Below are positions 31,891-40,763 of a stretch of 64,000 bases of DNA, in pieces. How positions within the stretch are numbered: position 1 is the first letter of the stretch; each line of letters begins with the position of its first letter. The notes beneath the pieces are model-generated. The model did no database searches, was not told the DNA's origin, and saw only the letters and a list, made by a program, of their open reading frames with translations. The translations under genes and the position numbers were made by a program. Source of the stretch: Pontiella agarivorans (lineage in GTDB: Bacteria; Verrucomicrobiota; Kiritimatiellia; Kiritimatiellales; Pontiellaceae); NCBI RefSeq assembly GCF_034531395.1, contig NZ_JARVCO010000012.1, positions 682,001 through 746,000 of the forward strand, written 5' to 3'.

Positions 31891-33209
31891 GTGAAAAGCC
31901 GCGTAAATTCAAGGGCGGGGTTCATCCGAACGATTCCAAAGCGCTTTCAGCCCATAAAGCGATTCAGACCGCTCCGCTTTATGACACCTATAAAGTGATC
32001 ATGCATCAGAATATCGGTGCGCCGCCGGAGTTGCTGGTGAAAAAAGGCGATGCTGTGAAAAAGGGTTCGCTGCTCTGCAAAGCGTCCGGTTTTGTTTCGG
32101 TTCCGCTGCATGCTCCCACTTCCGGGACGGTGAAACTGATTGATAAGGTACCGGGTCCGACGGGGGTCAGTGTCCCCTGTATTGTGATTGAAGCCGACGG
32201 GGAGGATGAGTGGGGCAGTCCGTTTGAGCCGATGGCCGACTGGCGGCAGACCGATCCGGCCGAGCTGAAGCAGCGGGTCTGGGATGCGGGTGTTGTTGGA
32301 ATGGGCGGTGCGGGTTTCCCGGCGCACGTCAAGCTGTCGCCGCCGGAAGATAAACCGGTGGATAAACTGATTTTGAACGGGGCCGAATGTGAGCCCTATC
32401 TCACGGCCGACCATCGGCTCATGCTCGAACAGGCTGAAGAGGTGGTGCTCGGTGCGGCGATCCTTGCGCGCATTCTGGGGCTGGAAGGTGCTGTGATCGG
32501 GGTGGAAAGCAATAAACCCGATGCCATTCAGGCTCTGGAAAAAGTGGCTGGAGAATACAACGTCGAAGTGGCCTCGCTGCCGGTGAATTATCCGCAGGGC
32601 GCAGAAAAACAATTGATTTATGCCATTACCGGGCGCGAAGTTCCGGTGGGTAAACTGCCGAGCGATGTCGGCTGCGTGGTGCAGAATGTCGCTTCGGCCG
32701 TGGCGGTGGCGGAAGCGGTGGTGAAGGGGATCCCTTCTATTGAGCGCATCACCACGGTGACCGGAAAACCGCTGAATGATCCCGGCAACTGGAAGTTGCG
32801 TATTGGAACACCGATTGATGAAGTGCTCAAACTGGCGGGCGGCATTAAGGAACAGCCGGCAAAACTGCTGCTGGGCGGGCCCATGATGGGGATTGCGCAG
32901 AGTTCACTTGATGTAACGGTGATGAAAAACACCTCCGGGGTGCTGCTGATTGCAAAGGATGAGGTTTCGCTCTACACCTCCGAGCCGTGCATTCGTTGCG
33001 GTCGCTGTGTTGACTGCTGTCCGATGCAGATCCTGCCGGCAACCATCAGTCAGGCGGTGGAGAATAATCGGTTTGACTGGGCGGAAAGGCTGAATGTCAT
33101 GGCCTGTATTGAATGTGGATCGTGCTCCTATTCCTGCCCGTCGCACCGTCCGCTGAACCAGCAGTTTAAACGAGCCAAGGTCGAGATTCGTGCCGGCCTG
33201 AGGAAATAA
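31887..33209 (+). CDS. rnfC: RNF complex NADH/FMN subunit RnfC
   Basis: 440 residues. The N-terminal barrel-sandwich (KFKGGVHP; GFVSVPLHAPTSGTV) is followed by GMGGAGFPAHVKL, NGAECEPYLTADHRLM for FMN/NADH binding, and two [4Fe-4S] motifs, CIRCGRCVDCCP and CIECGSCSYSCP. RnfC is the peripheral subunit that reacts with NAD(H). It lacks the long repetitive C-terminal extension of the E. coli protein. Confidence 0.95.
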   Translation: MSEKPRKFKGGVHPNDSKALSAHKAIQTAPLYDTYKVIMHQNIGAPPELLVKKGDAVKKGSLLCKASGFVSVPLHAPTSGTVKLIDKVPGPTGVSVPCIVIEADGEDEWGSPFEPMADWRQTDPAELKQRVWDAGVVGMGGAGFPAHVKLSPPEDKPVDKLILNGAECEPYLTADHRLMLEQAEEVVLGAAILARILGLEGAVIGVESNKPDAIQALEKVAGEYNVEVASLPVNYPQGAEKQLIYAITGREVPVGKLPSDVGCVVQNVASAVAVAEAVVKGIPSIERITTVTGKPLNDPGNWKLRIGTPIDEVLKLAGGIKEQPAKLLLGGPMMGIAQSSLDVTVMKNTSGVLLIAKDEVSLYTSEPCIRCGRCVDCCPMQILPATISQAVENNRFDWAERLNVMACIECGSCSYSCPSHRPLNQQFKRAKVEIRAGLRK

Positions 33210-33219
33210 GGGAAGATTT

Positions 33220-34215
33220 ATGTCAGAAGAAACACCAGACATCCGAATGCCCGATCCATCGAAACTGATGGTCAGTAATTCGCCGCACATGCGGGATAAA
33301 CCGACGATCGATAAAATTATGCTGACCGTGGTTGCGGCCATGTTGCCGGCCTGCATTGCCGCCGTACTGTTTTTCGGGCTTGCAGCTCTGAAGGTCCTCG
33401 TCATCAGCACGGTCTCCTGCATCCTCGCGGAAGAAGGCTGGAATAAGCTGATGAAACGTCCGTCGACCTGGCGCGACGGCTCGGCCATTCTCTCCGGTAT
33501 TTTGCTGGGGATGAACTTAAATGCCGGTTCGCCGTGGTGGATCTGTGTGCTGGGCGGTCTGCTGGCCATGATTCTAGGTAAACAGCTGTACGGCGGTCTG
33601 GGTTATAATCCGTTCAATCCGGTGCTCGTTGCCCGCGTCGGCCTGCTGATCGGTTTTCCCGGGATTATGACGACCTGGCATAAACCGGAACTGGGACGCA
33701 TGGTCATCGACGGAGTCACCGCCGCGACCCCGCTGGGGCTGGCCCCCGGCGAAACCGTTCTGCAGGATATGATTTTAGGGAATGTCGGCGGTTGTCTGGG
33801 TGAAACTTCGGCGCTGGCGCTGCTGATCGGCGGCGGTATCCTGATCTGGAAAAAACTGATTAAGTGGGAAGTTCCGCTGGCTTTTATCGGCACCGTTTTT
33901 GTCATCACGGGCATGATGCATCTGGTGAATCCGGAACAATATCATTCGCCCTTTGTTCATATTCTGAGCGGCGGCCTGCTGCTGGGCGCATTCTTTATGG
34001 CTACAGATATGGTGACCTCGCCGATGACCCATAAAGGGGCGTGGATTTTCGGTCTGGGCTGCGGCCTGATTACCAGCCTGATCCGCCTGTGGGGAAGTTA
34101 TCCGGAAGGCGTCAGTTTCGCGATTCTCTTTATGAATGCACTTGTGCCGCTGATTGACCGCGGAACCGTCCGTAAGCCGTTTGGCTATGTGGCTCCGGCG
34201 AAAGGGGAGGCGTAA
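33220..34215 (+). CDS. rnfD: RNF complex membrane flavoprotein RnfD
   Basis: 331 residues, about nine membrane segments, with GLGYNPFNPVLVARV typical of RnfD/NqrB. The covalent-FMN threonine lies in DGVTAATPLG; the usual SGAT core is TAAT here, so a Gly is replaced by Ala while the acceptor Thr is kept. It is an integral part of the ion-pumping core. It starts 10 bp after rnfC and ends 2 bp before rnfG. Confidence 0.94.
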   Translation: MSEETPDIRMPDPSKLMVSNSPHMRDKPTIDKIMLTVVAAMLPACIAAVLFFGLAALKVLVISTVSCILAEEGWNKLMKRPSTWRDGSAILSGILLGMNLNAGSPWWICVLGGLLAMILGKQLYGGLGYNPFNPVLVARVGLLIGFPGIMTTWHKPELGRMVIDGVTAATPLGLAPGETVLQDMILGNVGGCLGETSALALLIGGGILIWKKLIKWEVPLAFIGTVFVITGMMHLVNPEQYHSPFVHILSGGLLLGAFFMATDMVTSPMTHKGAWIFGLGCGLITSLIRLWGSYPEGVSFAILFMNALVPLIDRGTVRKPFGYVAPAKGEA

Positions 34216-34217
34216 TC

Positions 34218-34910
34218 ATGAGTCAGCAGAAAATCAATATTCCACTGCTTGGAACATTCCTGGGTATTGTGGCGGCGGTTGCGGCCGGGCTGCTTTCCGG
34301 AGTACAGGCCATGACGGCCCCGCAGATTGAGGCTAATAAAAAAGCGGCGATCAGCCGGGCGATGGATCAGGTACTGCCGGAATACGACAATGATCCTGCT
34401 TCAGAAACCAACACGTTTGTCTGCGGACGCGGCTGGGAGGTCACTTTTTATACCGCCCGTAAAGGGGGAGAAATCGCCGGGTTCGCCGGTAAGGTTGATA
34501 ATACCGACGACGGATTTTCCGGTACGGTTTCTCTGATGGTGGGGATTCGTCCCGACGGTTCCGTTGCAGAAATCGATGGCGGAAATGTGGTGAACAGTGC
34601 CGTGATTGTTACCGCGCAGACCGAAACCCCCGGGCTGGGAACTGCTGTTACGGACCGGAAGGTGCAGAAGACCATTGTGGATCTGATTCAGGGTTCGGAA
34701 GAAATCAAGGGGCTGGTTCCCAACCGCTATCTGGACTGGTACGCCGGAAAAAAAGCCGGCGGCGAAGTCTGGGGTATCGTGAAAGACGGCGAAGCGGTTA
34801 ATGGAAAAACGGGGGCCACCATTACCAGCCGGGCCGTCTGCGAAGCGGTTTATGCCGTCAGCAGAACAGCGGTCGATCATCTGGAAGAGCTTTCAAAGGG
34901 AGCCGAGTAA
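34218..34910 (+). CDS. rnfG: RNF complex flavoprotein RnfG
   Basis: 230 residues: one N-terminal membrane helix (about 8-31) and a periplasmic FMN-binding domain with VIVTAQTETPGLG and the flavinylation motif GKTGATITSRAV, whose second Thr accepts FMN. This modification requires an ApbE flavin transferase, which is not in the window. The N-terminal codons for I-P-L-L-G-T are an exact TTCCA-N5-TGGAA copy (34240-34254). The stop overlaps or abuts the rnfE start (TAAATG). Confidence 0.95.
   Translation: MSQQKINIPLLGTFLGIVAAVAAGLLSGVQAMTAPQIEANKKAAISRAMDQVLPEYDNDPASETNTFVCGRGWEVTFYTARKGGEIAGFAGKVDNTDDGFSGTVSLMVGIRPDGSVAEIDGGNVVNSAVIVTAQTETPGLGTAVTDRKVQKTIVDLIQGSEEIKGLVPNRYLDWYAGKKAGGEVWGIVKDGEAVNGKTGATITSRAVCEAVYAVSRTAVDHLEELSKGAE
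34240..34254. repeat. Dispersed palindrome TTCCA-CTGCT-TGGAA
   Basis: Exact, near the start of rnfG; read as I-P-L-L-G-T. Confidence 0.88.
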
Positions 34911-35579
34911 ATGATTAAGGAATTCACAAAAGGACTCTGGAAAGAGAATCCGGTACTGGTGCTGCTGCTTGGAATGTGTCCGACGCTGGGCGTGACTTCA
35001 AGCGCAACCAACGGGCTGGGCATGGGAGTGGCGACGATGTTTGTGTTGCTCGGCAGTAATGTTGTGGTTTCGCTGATCCGGAATGTTGTCCCGAAGAAAA
35101 TCCGTATTCCGGTATATATCGTCATTATTGCCACATTTGTGACGATGATTGATCTCTCGATGCAGGCCTATGCGCCGAAAGAACTCTACGATGCACTCGG
35201 CCTGTTTATTCCGCTGATTGTGGTTAACTGTGTGGTGTTGGGTCGTGCCGAGGCATTTGCCTCGAAAAACGGCGTGGCCAAATCGGTTATGGACGGTCTT
35301 GGAATGGGCCTCGGTTTCACGATGGCACTCGTGGCACTCGGCGGAGTCCGCGAGTTTCTTGCCGGCGGATCGCTGTTTCAAATTAAGCTGATTCCCGGGT
35401 GGACGACCGATTTCATGCTCTGGACGTCTGCGCCGGGTGCATTCATTATTCTTGGTCTTTTTCTGGCCGGAATGAATGCGCTGAATATCAGAAAGGCGAA
35501 AAAAGAAGGCAAGGGCTATAAGCCGGCCTCGATGGACTGTTCCACCTGTAATATCTGTGATATGGAGGATGGTAAGTAG
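34911..35579 (+). CDS. rnfE: RNF complex subunit RnfE
   Basis: 222 residues, six membrane segments, related to RnfA/NqrD: KGLWKENPVLVLLLGMCPTLGVTSSATNGLGMG with the iron-site cysteine, and PLIVVNCVVLGRAEAFAS with the second. It closes the rnfABCDGE operon. The C-terminal tail is unusual: after the last helix and a basic stretch it ends MDCSTCNICDMEDGK, with three cysteines spaced CX2CX2C, which I do not recall in well-studied RnfE proteins. Confidence 0.94.
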   Translation: MIKEFTKGLWKENPVLVLLLGMCPTLGVTSSATNGLGMGVATMFVLLGSNVVVSLIRNVVPKKIRIPVYIVIIATFVTMIDLSMQAYAPKELYDALGLFIPLIVVNCVVLGRAEAFASKNGVAKSVMDGLGMGLGFTMALVALGGVREFLAGGSLFQIKLIPGWTTDFMLWTSAPGAFIILGLFLAGMNALNIRKAKKEGKGYKPASMDCSTCNICDMEDGK

Positions 35580-35709
35580 TTGAAATTCTGCAGGTTGAGA
35601 ATGGCAGGAAGTGCCTGATAAACAGGCCGTCGAACGCCTGAACTCAACCTCCGGACTGATGCCCTGAGCACATCGTGTGAAGGGATCGAAAAAAAATCAC
35701 TTTAGGGCG

Positions 35710-35738
35710 TTGACTCGCACCAAAACGATGCGTATAAA
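35710..35738 (+). promoter_or_regulatory. Promoter of the tRNA-Leu gene
   Basis: TTGACT (35710-35715) and TATAAA (35733-35738) with a 17-bp spacer, close to the sigma-70 consensus. The tRNA begins 13 bp after the -10 box. Confidence 0.85.
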
Positions 35739-35751
35739 TTCGCCCTTCATC

Positions 35752-35838
35752 GCACCCGTGGTGAAATTGGTAGACACGCAAGATTCAGGTTCTTGTGCCA
35801 GCAATGGCGTGATGGTTCGACTCCATTCGGGTGCACCA
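35752..35838 (+). tRNA. tRNA-Leu (anticodon CAG)
   Basis: 87 bases form a full cloverleaf: acceptor stem GCACCCG with CGGGTGC, D-arm with GGTGAAATTGGTAGACAC, anticodon stem CAAGA/TCTTG with loop TTCAGGT (anticodon CAG, reading CUG), a long variable arm typical of type II Leu tRNAs, and T-loop GGTTCGACTCC. The ACCA 3' end is encoded. A promoter lies upstream and a terminator downstream, so it is a single-gene unit. Confidence 0.97.
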
Positions 35839-35843
35839 TTCTG

Positions 35844-35873
35844 AAAGCCCGCTCCGTTGAGCGGGCTTTTTTA
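35844..35873 (+). terminator. Terminator after tRNA-Leu
   Basis: Stem AAAGCCCGCT with AGCGGGCTTT, six-base loop, then a T-rich run. A TTCCA-N5-TGGAA copy follows directly (35879-35893). Confidence 0.9.
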
Positions 35874-35878
35874 TTTTA

Positions 35879-35893
35879 TTCCAGTGCTTGGAA
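35879..35893. repeat. Dispersed palindrome TTCCA-GTGCT-TGGAA
   Basis: Exact, intergenic, directly after the tRNA-Leu terminator and before greA. Confidence 0.9.
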
Positions 35894-35968
35894 AAACAGC
35901 GAAAACGTTTTCCAGCGGTTCGAAAAAGCGTTAGGTTTCTTCGCTAATTTTTCAGGAGGCCTATTGTA

Positions 35969-38083
35969 ATGGATTTGGATGCGATTAACGAAGAGTGGAT
36001 TGTCGGACTGGCCGGCAGTGGAGTGGATCAGAACGAACTGCACGGGGCGCTGAATGCGCTGGTTGAAGCTGGACGCGGGGTCGAGGCCTGGAACGGAGCT
36101 CAGGAGCTTTACTCGAAACTCGTTGAGGCTGAAAAGGAGGACGACGCACTGGTGGTACTGGCCTGGCTCGGTGCTCAGGGCAAGGTCGAAGACCTGACCG
36201 GAAGCCTCAAAAAACTTTTCGGCAAGAATCGCAATGTGCTGAGGATGCTGAAGCCGGCCGGCTTCGGTAATCATAAGGTGCCGGTGGCGGAAGCATTCAA
36301 CCGTCTGGCCTTCCTGCGGTCGCTCGAAACTGGAAAACTCTGTTATAACGAAACCTGGGGCTTCGGTATTATTGAAGATATCGACCATTTTTACGGTGAG
36401 CTTGAAATTGATTTCGAAAAGAAGGGCGATCATGAAATGGCCTTCAGCTATGCCGCTGAAGCTCTGGAGCTGATCGATGATGATCATATTCTGGCCATCA
36501 AACACAACAATGCTGCCGAACTCGAACGGATGATTAAAGAGGAACCGGCGGAAGTGGTGAAAATTGCGCTGCGGAGCTACGGCAGCCTGTCGGTGACCCG
36601 TCTGATGGAGAAGATGATTCCTTCCATTCTTCCTGAGGCCGCCTGGAAAAAGTTCTGGGAAGGTGCGCGCAAGGCGCTGAAAGACGATGCTTCGGTTGAA
36701 ATTCCGAAGAAGCGTTCAGATAATATTGTTTTTCATAAGGGCGGTCTGGCTTACGACGATGAGTGGTTCGGGCTGATTGCCAACGAACGGGATATTGAAA
36801 GCCTGTTCGAGCGTTTTAACGAGGTTATCGATAAAAAACTTGATTATTCATCGGAGTTTGCGCTGGAAACATTGTCCAACCGGCTCGCCTTCATTATCAA
36901 GGGAGCACCTTCTGCGCGTCCGGAGTGGAAAGCCCAGGGGTTCATCTTTGCCCGTCAGTTCAGCATCGAGCCTACCGGGCTGGATACTGATAAACTGATT
37001 CGTGATCTGATTGACGGTGATCTGGTTGCAACACTCGATCGTCTGCCTTCACGCTCGCTGCAGACCCTGCTGTCGATTCTTATTGAGAATGATAAAGATG
37101 CGGTGGTGTCTACGTTGAGTCAGGTTATTCCGGTGGTGAGTCATCCGGTGCTGAATGAGATTATGGCGGCTCTGATCGCCAACGGGGTTGAAGAGGATGT
37201 CCGGCAGATTATGACCAATGCGGTCTCCCGCCGTACAGCCAGTGCTCCGATGCTGCTGTGGTGCCAGCGGTCGACCGAAAAAATTATGGAATGGGATCTG
37301 ATTTCAAAAGGTGATCTGGCGTTCCGTATTCAGGAAGTGCTTGAGGTGAACAGTGCCGGTGCGATGTTGCGTGCGCAGAATCAGCTGCGTGAGCGTTTCC
37401 AGACGGAGGAATGGCTTCATGATGTGATGGATGATATGTCTGAGCAGCAGCGCCGCGACTTTATGCGCCGTATTCATGAGGGTCATGGCTGGGATGCTTT
37501 GGACCGCAAATCGGTTGAGGCGAAGGTGCTTCGCAAGTATCCGGAATTGCAGGATATTATTCTGCCGACGGCCTCACAGACCGCCCAGAAGAAGGAAGTT
37601 CCGTTTACCTCGATCAGCAGTTATGAAAAACGCCAAAAGCAGCTTGAGCGTATTATGACCGTTGAGATTCCGGAAAACTCGAAAGAGATCGAAGTGGCCC
37701 GCAGTCATGGCGATCTTCGGGAAAATGCGGAGTTCAAATATGCGAAGGAGCGTCAGGGCCTGTTGATGGCCCAGGGCGCCCAGCTGGCGGAGGATCTTGA
37801 AAAGGTTAAACCGACTGACTTTGCGGATGCCCAGACGGATGTTGTCGGAGCGGGGGTTGGTGTTGAACTGAGCTATGCGGAAACCGGAGCCGTCGAGACG
37901 TATTACATCCTTGGCGTGTGGGATCAGGATGAAGCGCTCAATATTATTTCCAGTGAAACCCGTTTGGCTAAAGCACTTGCAGGCCATGCCGAAGGCGATA
38001 CCGTTGAAATTCCGGCGGGTGAATGTACCATTAAATCCATCAATGAACTGCCGGACAGCATTCGTTCCTGGATTGCCGGCTGA
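35969..38083 (+). CDS. greA: GreA-type transcription elongation factor with long N-terminal extension
   Basis: 704 residues. Only the last 160 or so resemble ordinary GreA: a coiled coil with the catalytic acidic tip SHGDLRENAEF at 579-589 (Asp582, Glu585), then the C-terminal FKBP-like domain (GVGVELSYAETGAVETYYILG; HAEGDTVEIPAGECTIKSI). GreA reactivates backtracked RNA polymerase by stimulating transcript cleavage. The first 540 or so residues are mostly helical and unique in appearance; Chlamydia encodes a similarly long GreA, so this is likely a PVC trait. AGGAGG ribosome site. Confidence 0.9.
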   Translation: MDLDAINEEWIVGLAGSGVDQNELHGALNALVEAGRGVEAWNGAQELYSKLVEAEKEDDALVVLAWLGAQGKVEDLTGSLKKLFGKNRNVLRMLKPAGFGNHKVPVAEAFNRLAFLRSLETGKLCYNETWGFGIIEDIDHFYGELEIDFEKKGDHEMAFSYAAEALELIDDDHILAIKHNNAAELERMIKEEPAEVVKIALRSYGSLSVTRLMEKMIPSILPEAAWKKFWEGARKALKDDASVEIPKKRSDNIVFHKGGLAYDDEWFGLIANERDIESLFERFNEVIDKKLDYSSEFALETLSNRLAFIIKGAPSARPEWKAQGFIFARQFSIEPTGLDTDKLIRDLIDGDLVATLDRLPSRSLQTLLSILIENDKDAVVSTLSQVIPVVSHPVLNEIMAALIANGVEEDVRQIMTNAVSRRTASAPMLLWCQRSTEKIMEWDLISKGDLAFRIQEVLEVNSAGAMLRAQNQLRERFQTEEWLHDVMDDMSEQQRRDFMRRIHEGHGWDALDRKSVEAKVLRKYPELQDIILPTASQTAQKKEVPFTSISSYEKRQKQLERIMTVEIPENSKEIEVARSHGDLRENAEFKYAKERQGLLMAQGAQLAEDLEKVKPTDFADAQTDVVGAGVGVELSYAETGAVETYYILGVWDQDEALNIISSETRLAKALAGHAEGDTVEIPAGECTIKSINELPDSIRSWIAG

Positions 38084-38100
38084 TTTCCCAAAGGCTGAAC

Positions 38101-38138
38101 AAACCCGGTTATCCAAGGATTGGAAGCCGGGTTTTTTT
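38101..38138 (+). terminator. Terminator after greA with a palindromic repeat as its tip
   Basis: AAACCCGG pairs with CCGGGTTT and is followed by TTTTT. The apical part is ATCCA-AGGAT-TGGAA, a one-mismatch copy of the dispersed TTCCA-N5-TGGAA palindrome, which extends the hairpin. Confidence 0.88.
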
Positions 38139-38195
38139 GTTTCGGGCTGTTTATGTCCGGAAATTTGAATAAGGTTCCTGCTTGGAGAATGTATT

Positions 38196-40763
38196 ATGGA
38201 TCAACCTGAAGATCGTGAGCTGGAGGCGGGGGAAATGAGTGAGGAGACACAGGGTGTTTCGTCATCGCTTGAGCTGAATAATGTGAAGCGCGTGCTGTCG
38301 GTCAAAATGGATGCCCCGGAGTCGCACTACACTTCAGTGACCCCGCTGGGCAAAGGTTCGTTTGGTCAGGTTCACAGTGCGCATGATACTCTGCTGGGGC
38401 GCGACGTGGCCATAAAATCGCTCAAACAGCAGTTCCGCAATGAAGAGGAGATTGTTGACCGTTTTTTAAAAGAGGCGCGCGGTAATGCTCAGCTGGAACA
38501 TCCGAATATCATGCCGGTCCATGAAATGGGGGTGACCGATGAATTCGGAATCTATTTCACGATGAAAAAAATTGAGGGCGAAAATCTCAAGGAGATTTTG
38601 GACCGGCTTGAAGCCAATACCTCATTGTATTTAAAAAAATATCCACTCAGTCGTCTTCTTGAAATTTTTCTGGCCGTTTGCAACGGCGTGGCGTTTGCGC
38701 ACAGCAAAGGGGTGATTCACCGGGATCTTAAACCGGCCAATATTATGATCGGGGAATTCGGGGAAGTGCTGATTCTTGATTGGGGGCTGGTGAAGCGGCT
38801 CGATGGGGATTCGGGGACGGACAGCGGGGTTCAGTTGCGCATGGAGGAATTTGAGGCATCCGGAAATAACACGATGGACGGAGCCATTTCCGGGACCCCG
38901 AATTATATGTCGCCGGAGCAGGCCGAGGGTAAGGTGGACGATGTGGATTTCCAGAGTGATGTCTACAGTCTCGGCGCAATTCTGTATCATATTCTCACGC
39001 ACCTTCCGCCCTTTGAAAAAACGCAATTAAGGAAGCTGCTCGATAACGTAAAAGCCGGCCGGTTTGTGCGGCCGCGCGAACGAAGACCGCAACTTAAAAT
39101 TCCGCGCGAGCTGGATGCAATTTGTATGAAGGCGATGTCGCGCTTTCAGGTGAGTCGCTATCGTTCAGTCGATAAGCTGGCGGAGGATATTCGCAATTAT
39201 CTCGCGCATAAAGAGGTCAGTGCATACCGTGCCCCGGTTTATGTGCGCTGCTGGAATATCTGCCGACGGTATCCCGTCAGAACAAGTATGGTGATGGCTG
39301 CGCTGGTGGCTTTCGGCCTGACGAAAACCATTCAGGTTTCACAGTTGCGAGGTGAATATGCGGGTAAGCTGGCCATGGCGGAAGAGAAAGGGCGGGTAGC
39401 GGAAGATCGGATGGAGCAGGCCCGGGCGAAATATGACGCACTCAAGGCGCTGTGCAGAACCATCCGCCAAAAAGAACCGACCCGGGAAGAGCTGGAATTG
39501 AGGCAGGAATTGGAGGCCTTACAGGAAGAGGTTAACAGCAACTACATTCAATCGATTAACCTCTATAAAAGTATACCTGAGGCCTATCGCCTTAAGCCGA
39601 ACGTGGTGGATGGGTACAAAAAAACGGTCTGGCGGCAGGTGGAATTTGCCCTCTATTGCGAAAATTATGCTGCGGCGCGGGTGTGGCTGGATGCGACGAT
39701 GGAAGAGCAGATGGATCTGGGAGGCGGGCTTTCTGAAGACGCGAAAGCGTATACCAATGATGTTCACCGTCGTATTGAAGGATGGGGCAGCCTGGTCATC
39801 AATCCGGCACCGAATGTGGATCAGGTAACCATCTGGCCGGTGGTTGATGCCGGTCCGCGACTCAAACAGGCCGATATGCAGGACCGGGCGGACCACTTTC
39901 CGAAAGAAATTCCTTATCTGGAAAAAGGGTCTTACATCCTTCAGTTCACGACCACGACGGGCAGGCTGGTTCCATATCCTGTTTATATCGACCATGGCGA
40001 GAATGTGGAGCTGACGCCGCTCATTCCTGATGAAGTGCCCGAAGGTCTGGTCTTTGTTCCGGAAGGTTCATTTTTCTGCGGGGGGCCGTATTCACGCTTC
40101 TACCGCCGGCACGAAATTTCGCTGCCCTCGTACTTTATAAAAAGGACAGAGGTAACGATTGCTGAATATCTGGAATTCTGGAAACAGCTGGATACTCCGG
40201 AACAGAAAGCGGCCTGCATGAGCCGTATACGTTTTCATATGGATGAGCGGAGGTATGTCGATGCCTGGAACGCGGACGGAATTCCGAATGATCCCCGGGT
40301 GAAGGTGGAGTATCCGGTGGTGGGCCTCACGCATGCCGCGGTGGTTGAATTCTGTAAATGGAAGAGCGCACAGCTGGGAAAAACAGTTCGGCTTCCAACG
40401 GTTGAGGAATGGGAGAAGGCGGCACGGGGCGTAGACGGGCGGATGTATCCATGGGGAAATGGTTTTGAACGCGGGCTGCATCTAAGCCATACCAAATATA
40501 ATCCTACGGGTTTTGATACCTATCCGCTGTGGGCGGAGCCTGGAAAATTTGTGAACGACGCTTCGCCCTACGGCGTGCGCGATATGGGGGGGAATGTGCG
40601 GGAAATGACCTCCACGTTGCTGCCCGGGAGCTCGGAGATGTACCAGCTGAAAGGCGGCAGTTTTGCCACGCCGGATAATTTTCTGCCTTGCAGTAATTCT
40701 TCCGATACCGCCGTGGTGCCCAGTGATGTCGGTTTTCGCTATGTGGTTGAATATGAAAACTGA
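38196..40763 (+). CDS. Ser/Thr protein kinase fused to an FGE-sulfatase-like domain
   Basis: 855 residues. Kinase domain at about 45-345: glycine loop GKGSFGQVHSA from residue 52, Lys74, HRDLKPAN with Asp177, and DWG in place of DFG, followed by GTPNYMSPEQ. A membrane helix lies near 362-378, then a coiled coil rich in E/R/A (residues about 395-445). Residues about 610-855 match the formylglycine-generating-enzyme/SUMF1 fold: FVPEGSFFCGGPYS, RTEVTIAEYLEFW, VRLPTVEEWEKAARG, YPWGNGF, GGNVREMTS and LKGGSF. Without seeing the paired catalytic cysteines I would not call it an active FGE; it may be a sensor domain. Such kinases are common in planctomycetes and relatives. hemF overlaps its 3' end. 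Confidence 0.88.
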   Translation: MDQPEDRELEAGEMSEETQGVSSSLELNNVKRVLSVKMDAPESHYTSVTPLGKGSFGQVHSAHDTLLGRDVAIKSLKQQFRNEEEIVDRFLKEARGNAQLEHPNIMPVHEMGVTDEFGIYFTMKKIEGENLKEILDRLEANTSLYLKKYPLSRLLEIFLAVCNGVAFAHSKGVIHRDLKPANIMIGEFGEVLILDWGLVKRLDGDSGTDSGVQLRMEEFEASGNNTMDGAISGTPNYMSPEQAEGKVDDVDFQSDVYSLGAILYHILTHLPPFEKTQLRKLLDNVKAGRFVRPRERRPQLKIPRELDAICMKAMSRFQVSRYRSVDKLAEDIRNYLAHKEVSAYRAPVYVRCWNICRRYPVRTSMVMAALVAFGLTKTIQVSQLRGEYAGKLAMAEEKGRVAEDRMEQARAKYDALKALCRTIRQKEPTREELELRQELEALQEEVNSNYIQSINLYKSIPEAYRLKPNVVDGYKKTVWRQVEFALYCENYAAARVWLDATMEEQMDLGGGLSEDAKAYTNDVHRRIEGWGSLVINPAPNVDQVTIWPVVDAGPRLKQADMQDRADHFPKEIPYLEKGSYILQFTTTTGRLVPYPVYIDHGENVELTPLIPDEVPEGLVFVPEGSFFCGGPYSRFYRRHEISLPSYFIKRTEVTIAEYLEFWKQLDTPEQKAACMSRIRFHMDERRYVDAWNADGIPNDPRVKVEYPVVGLTHAAVVEFCKWKSAQLGKTVRLPTVEEWEKAARGVDGRMYPWGNGFERGLHLSHTKYNPTGFDTYPLWAEPGKFVNDASPYGVRDMGGNVREMTSTLLPGSSEMYQLKGGSFATPDNFLPCSNSSDTAVVPSDVGFRYVVEYEN

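Noticed and set aside
30456-35579. NQR (Na+-translocating NADH:quinone reductase) rather than RNF
   Set aside because: RnfB and RnfC with ferredoxin clusters are present and NqrA/NqrF are absent; gene order is rnfABCDGE.
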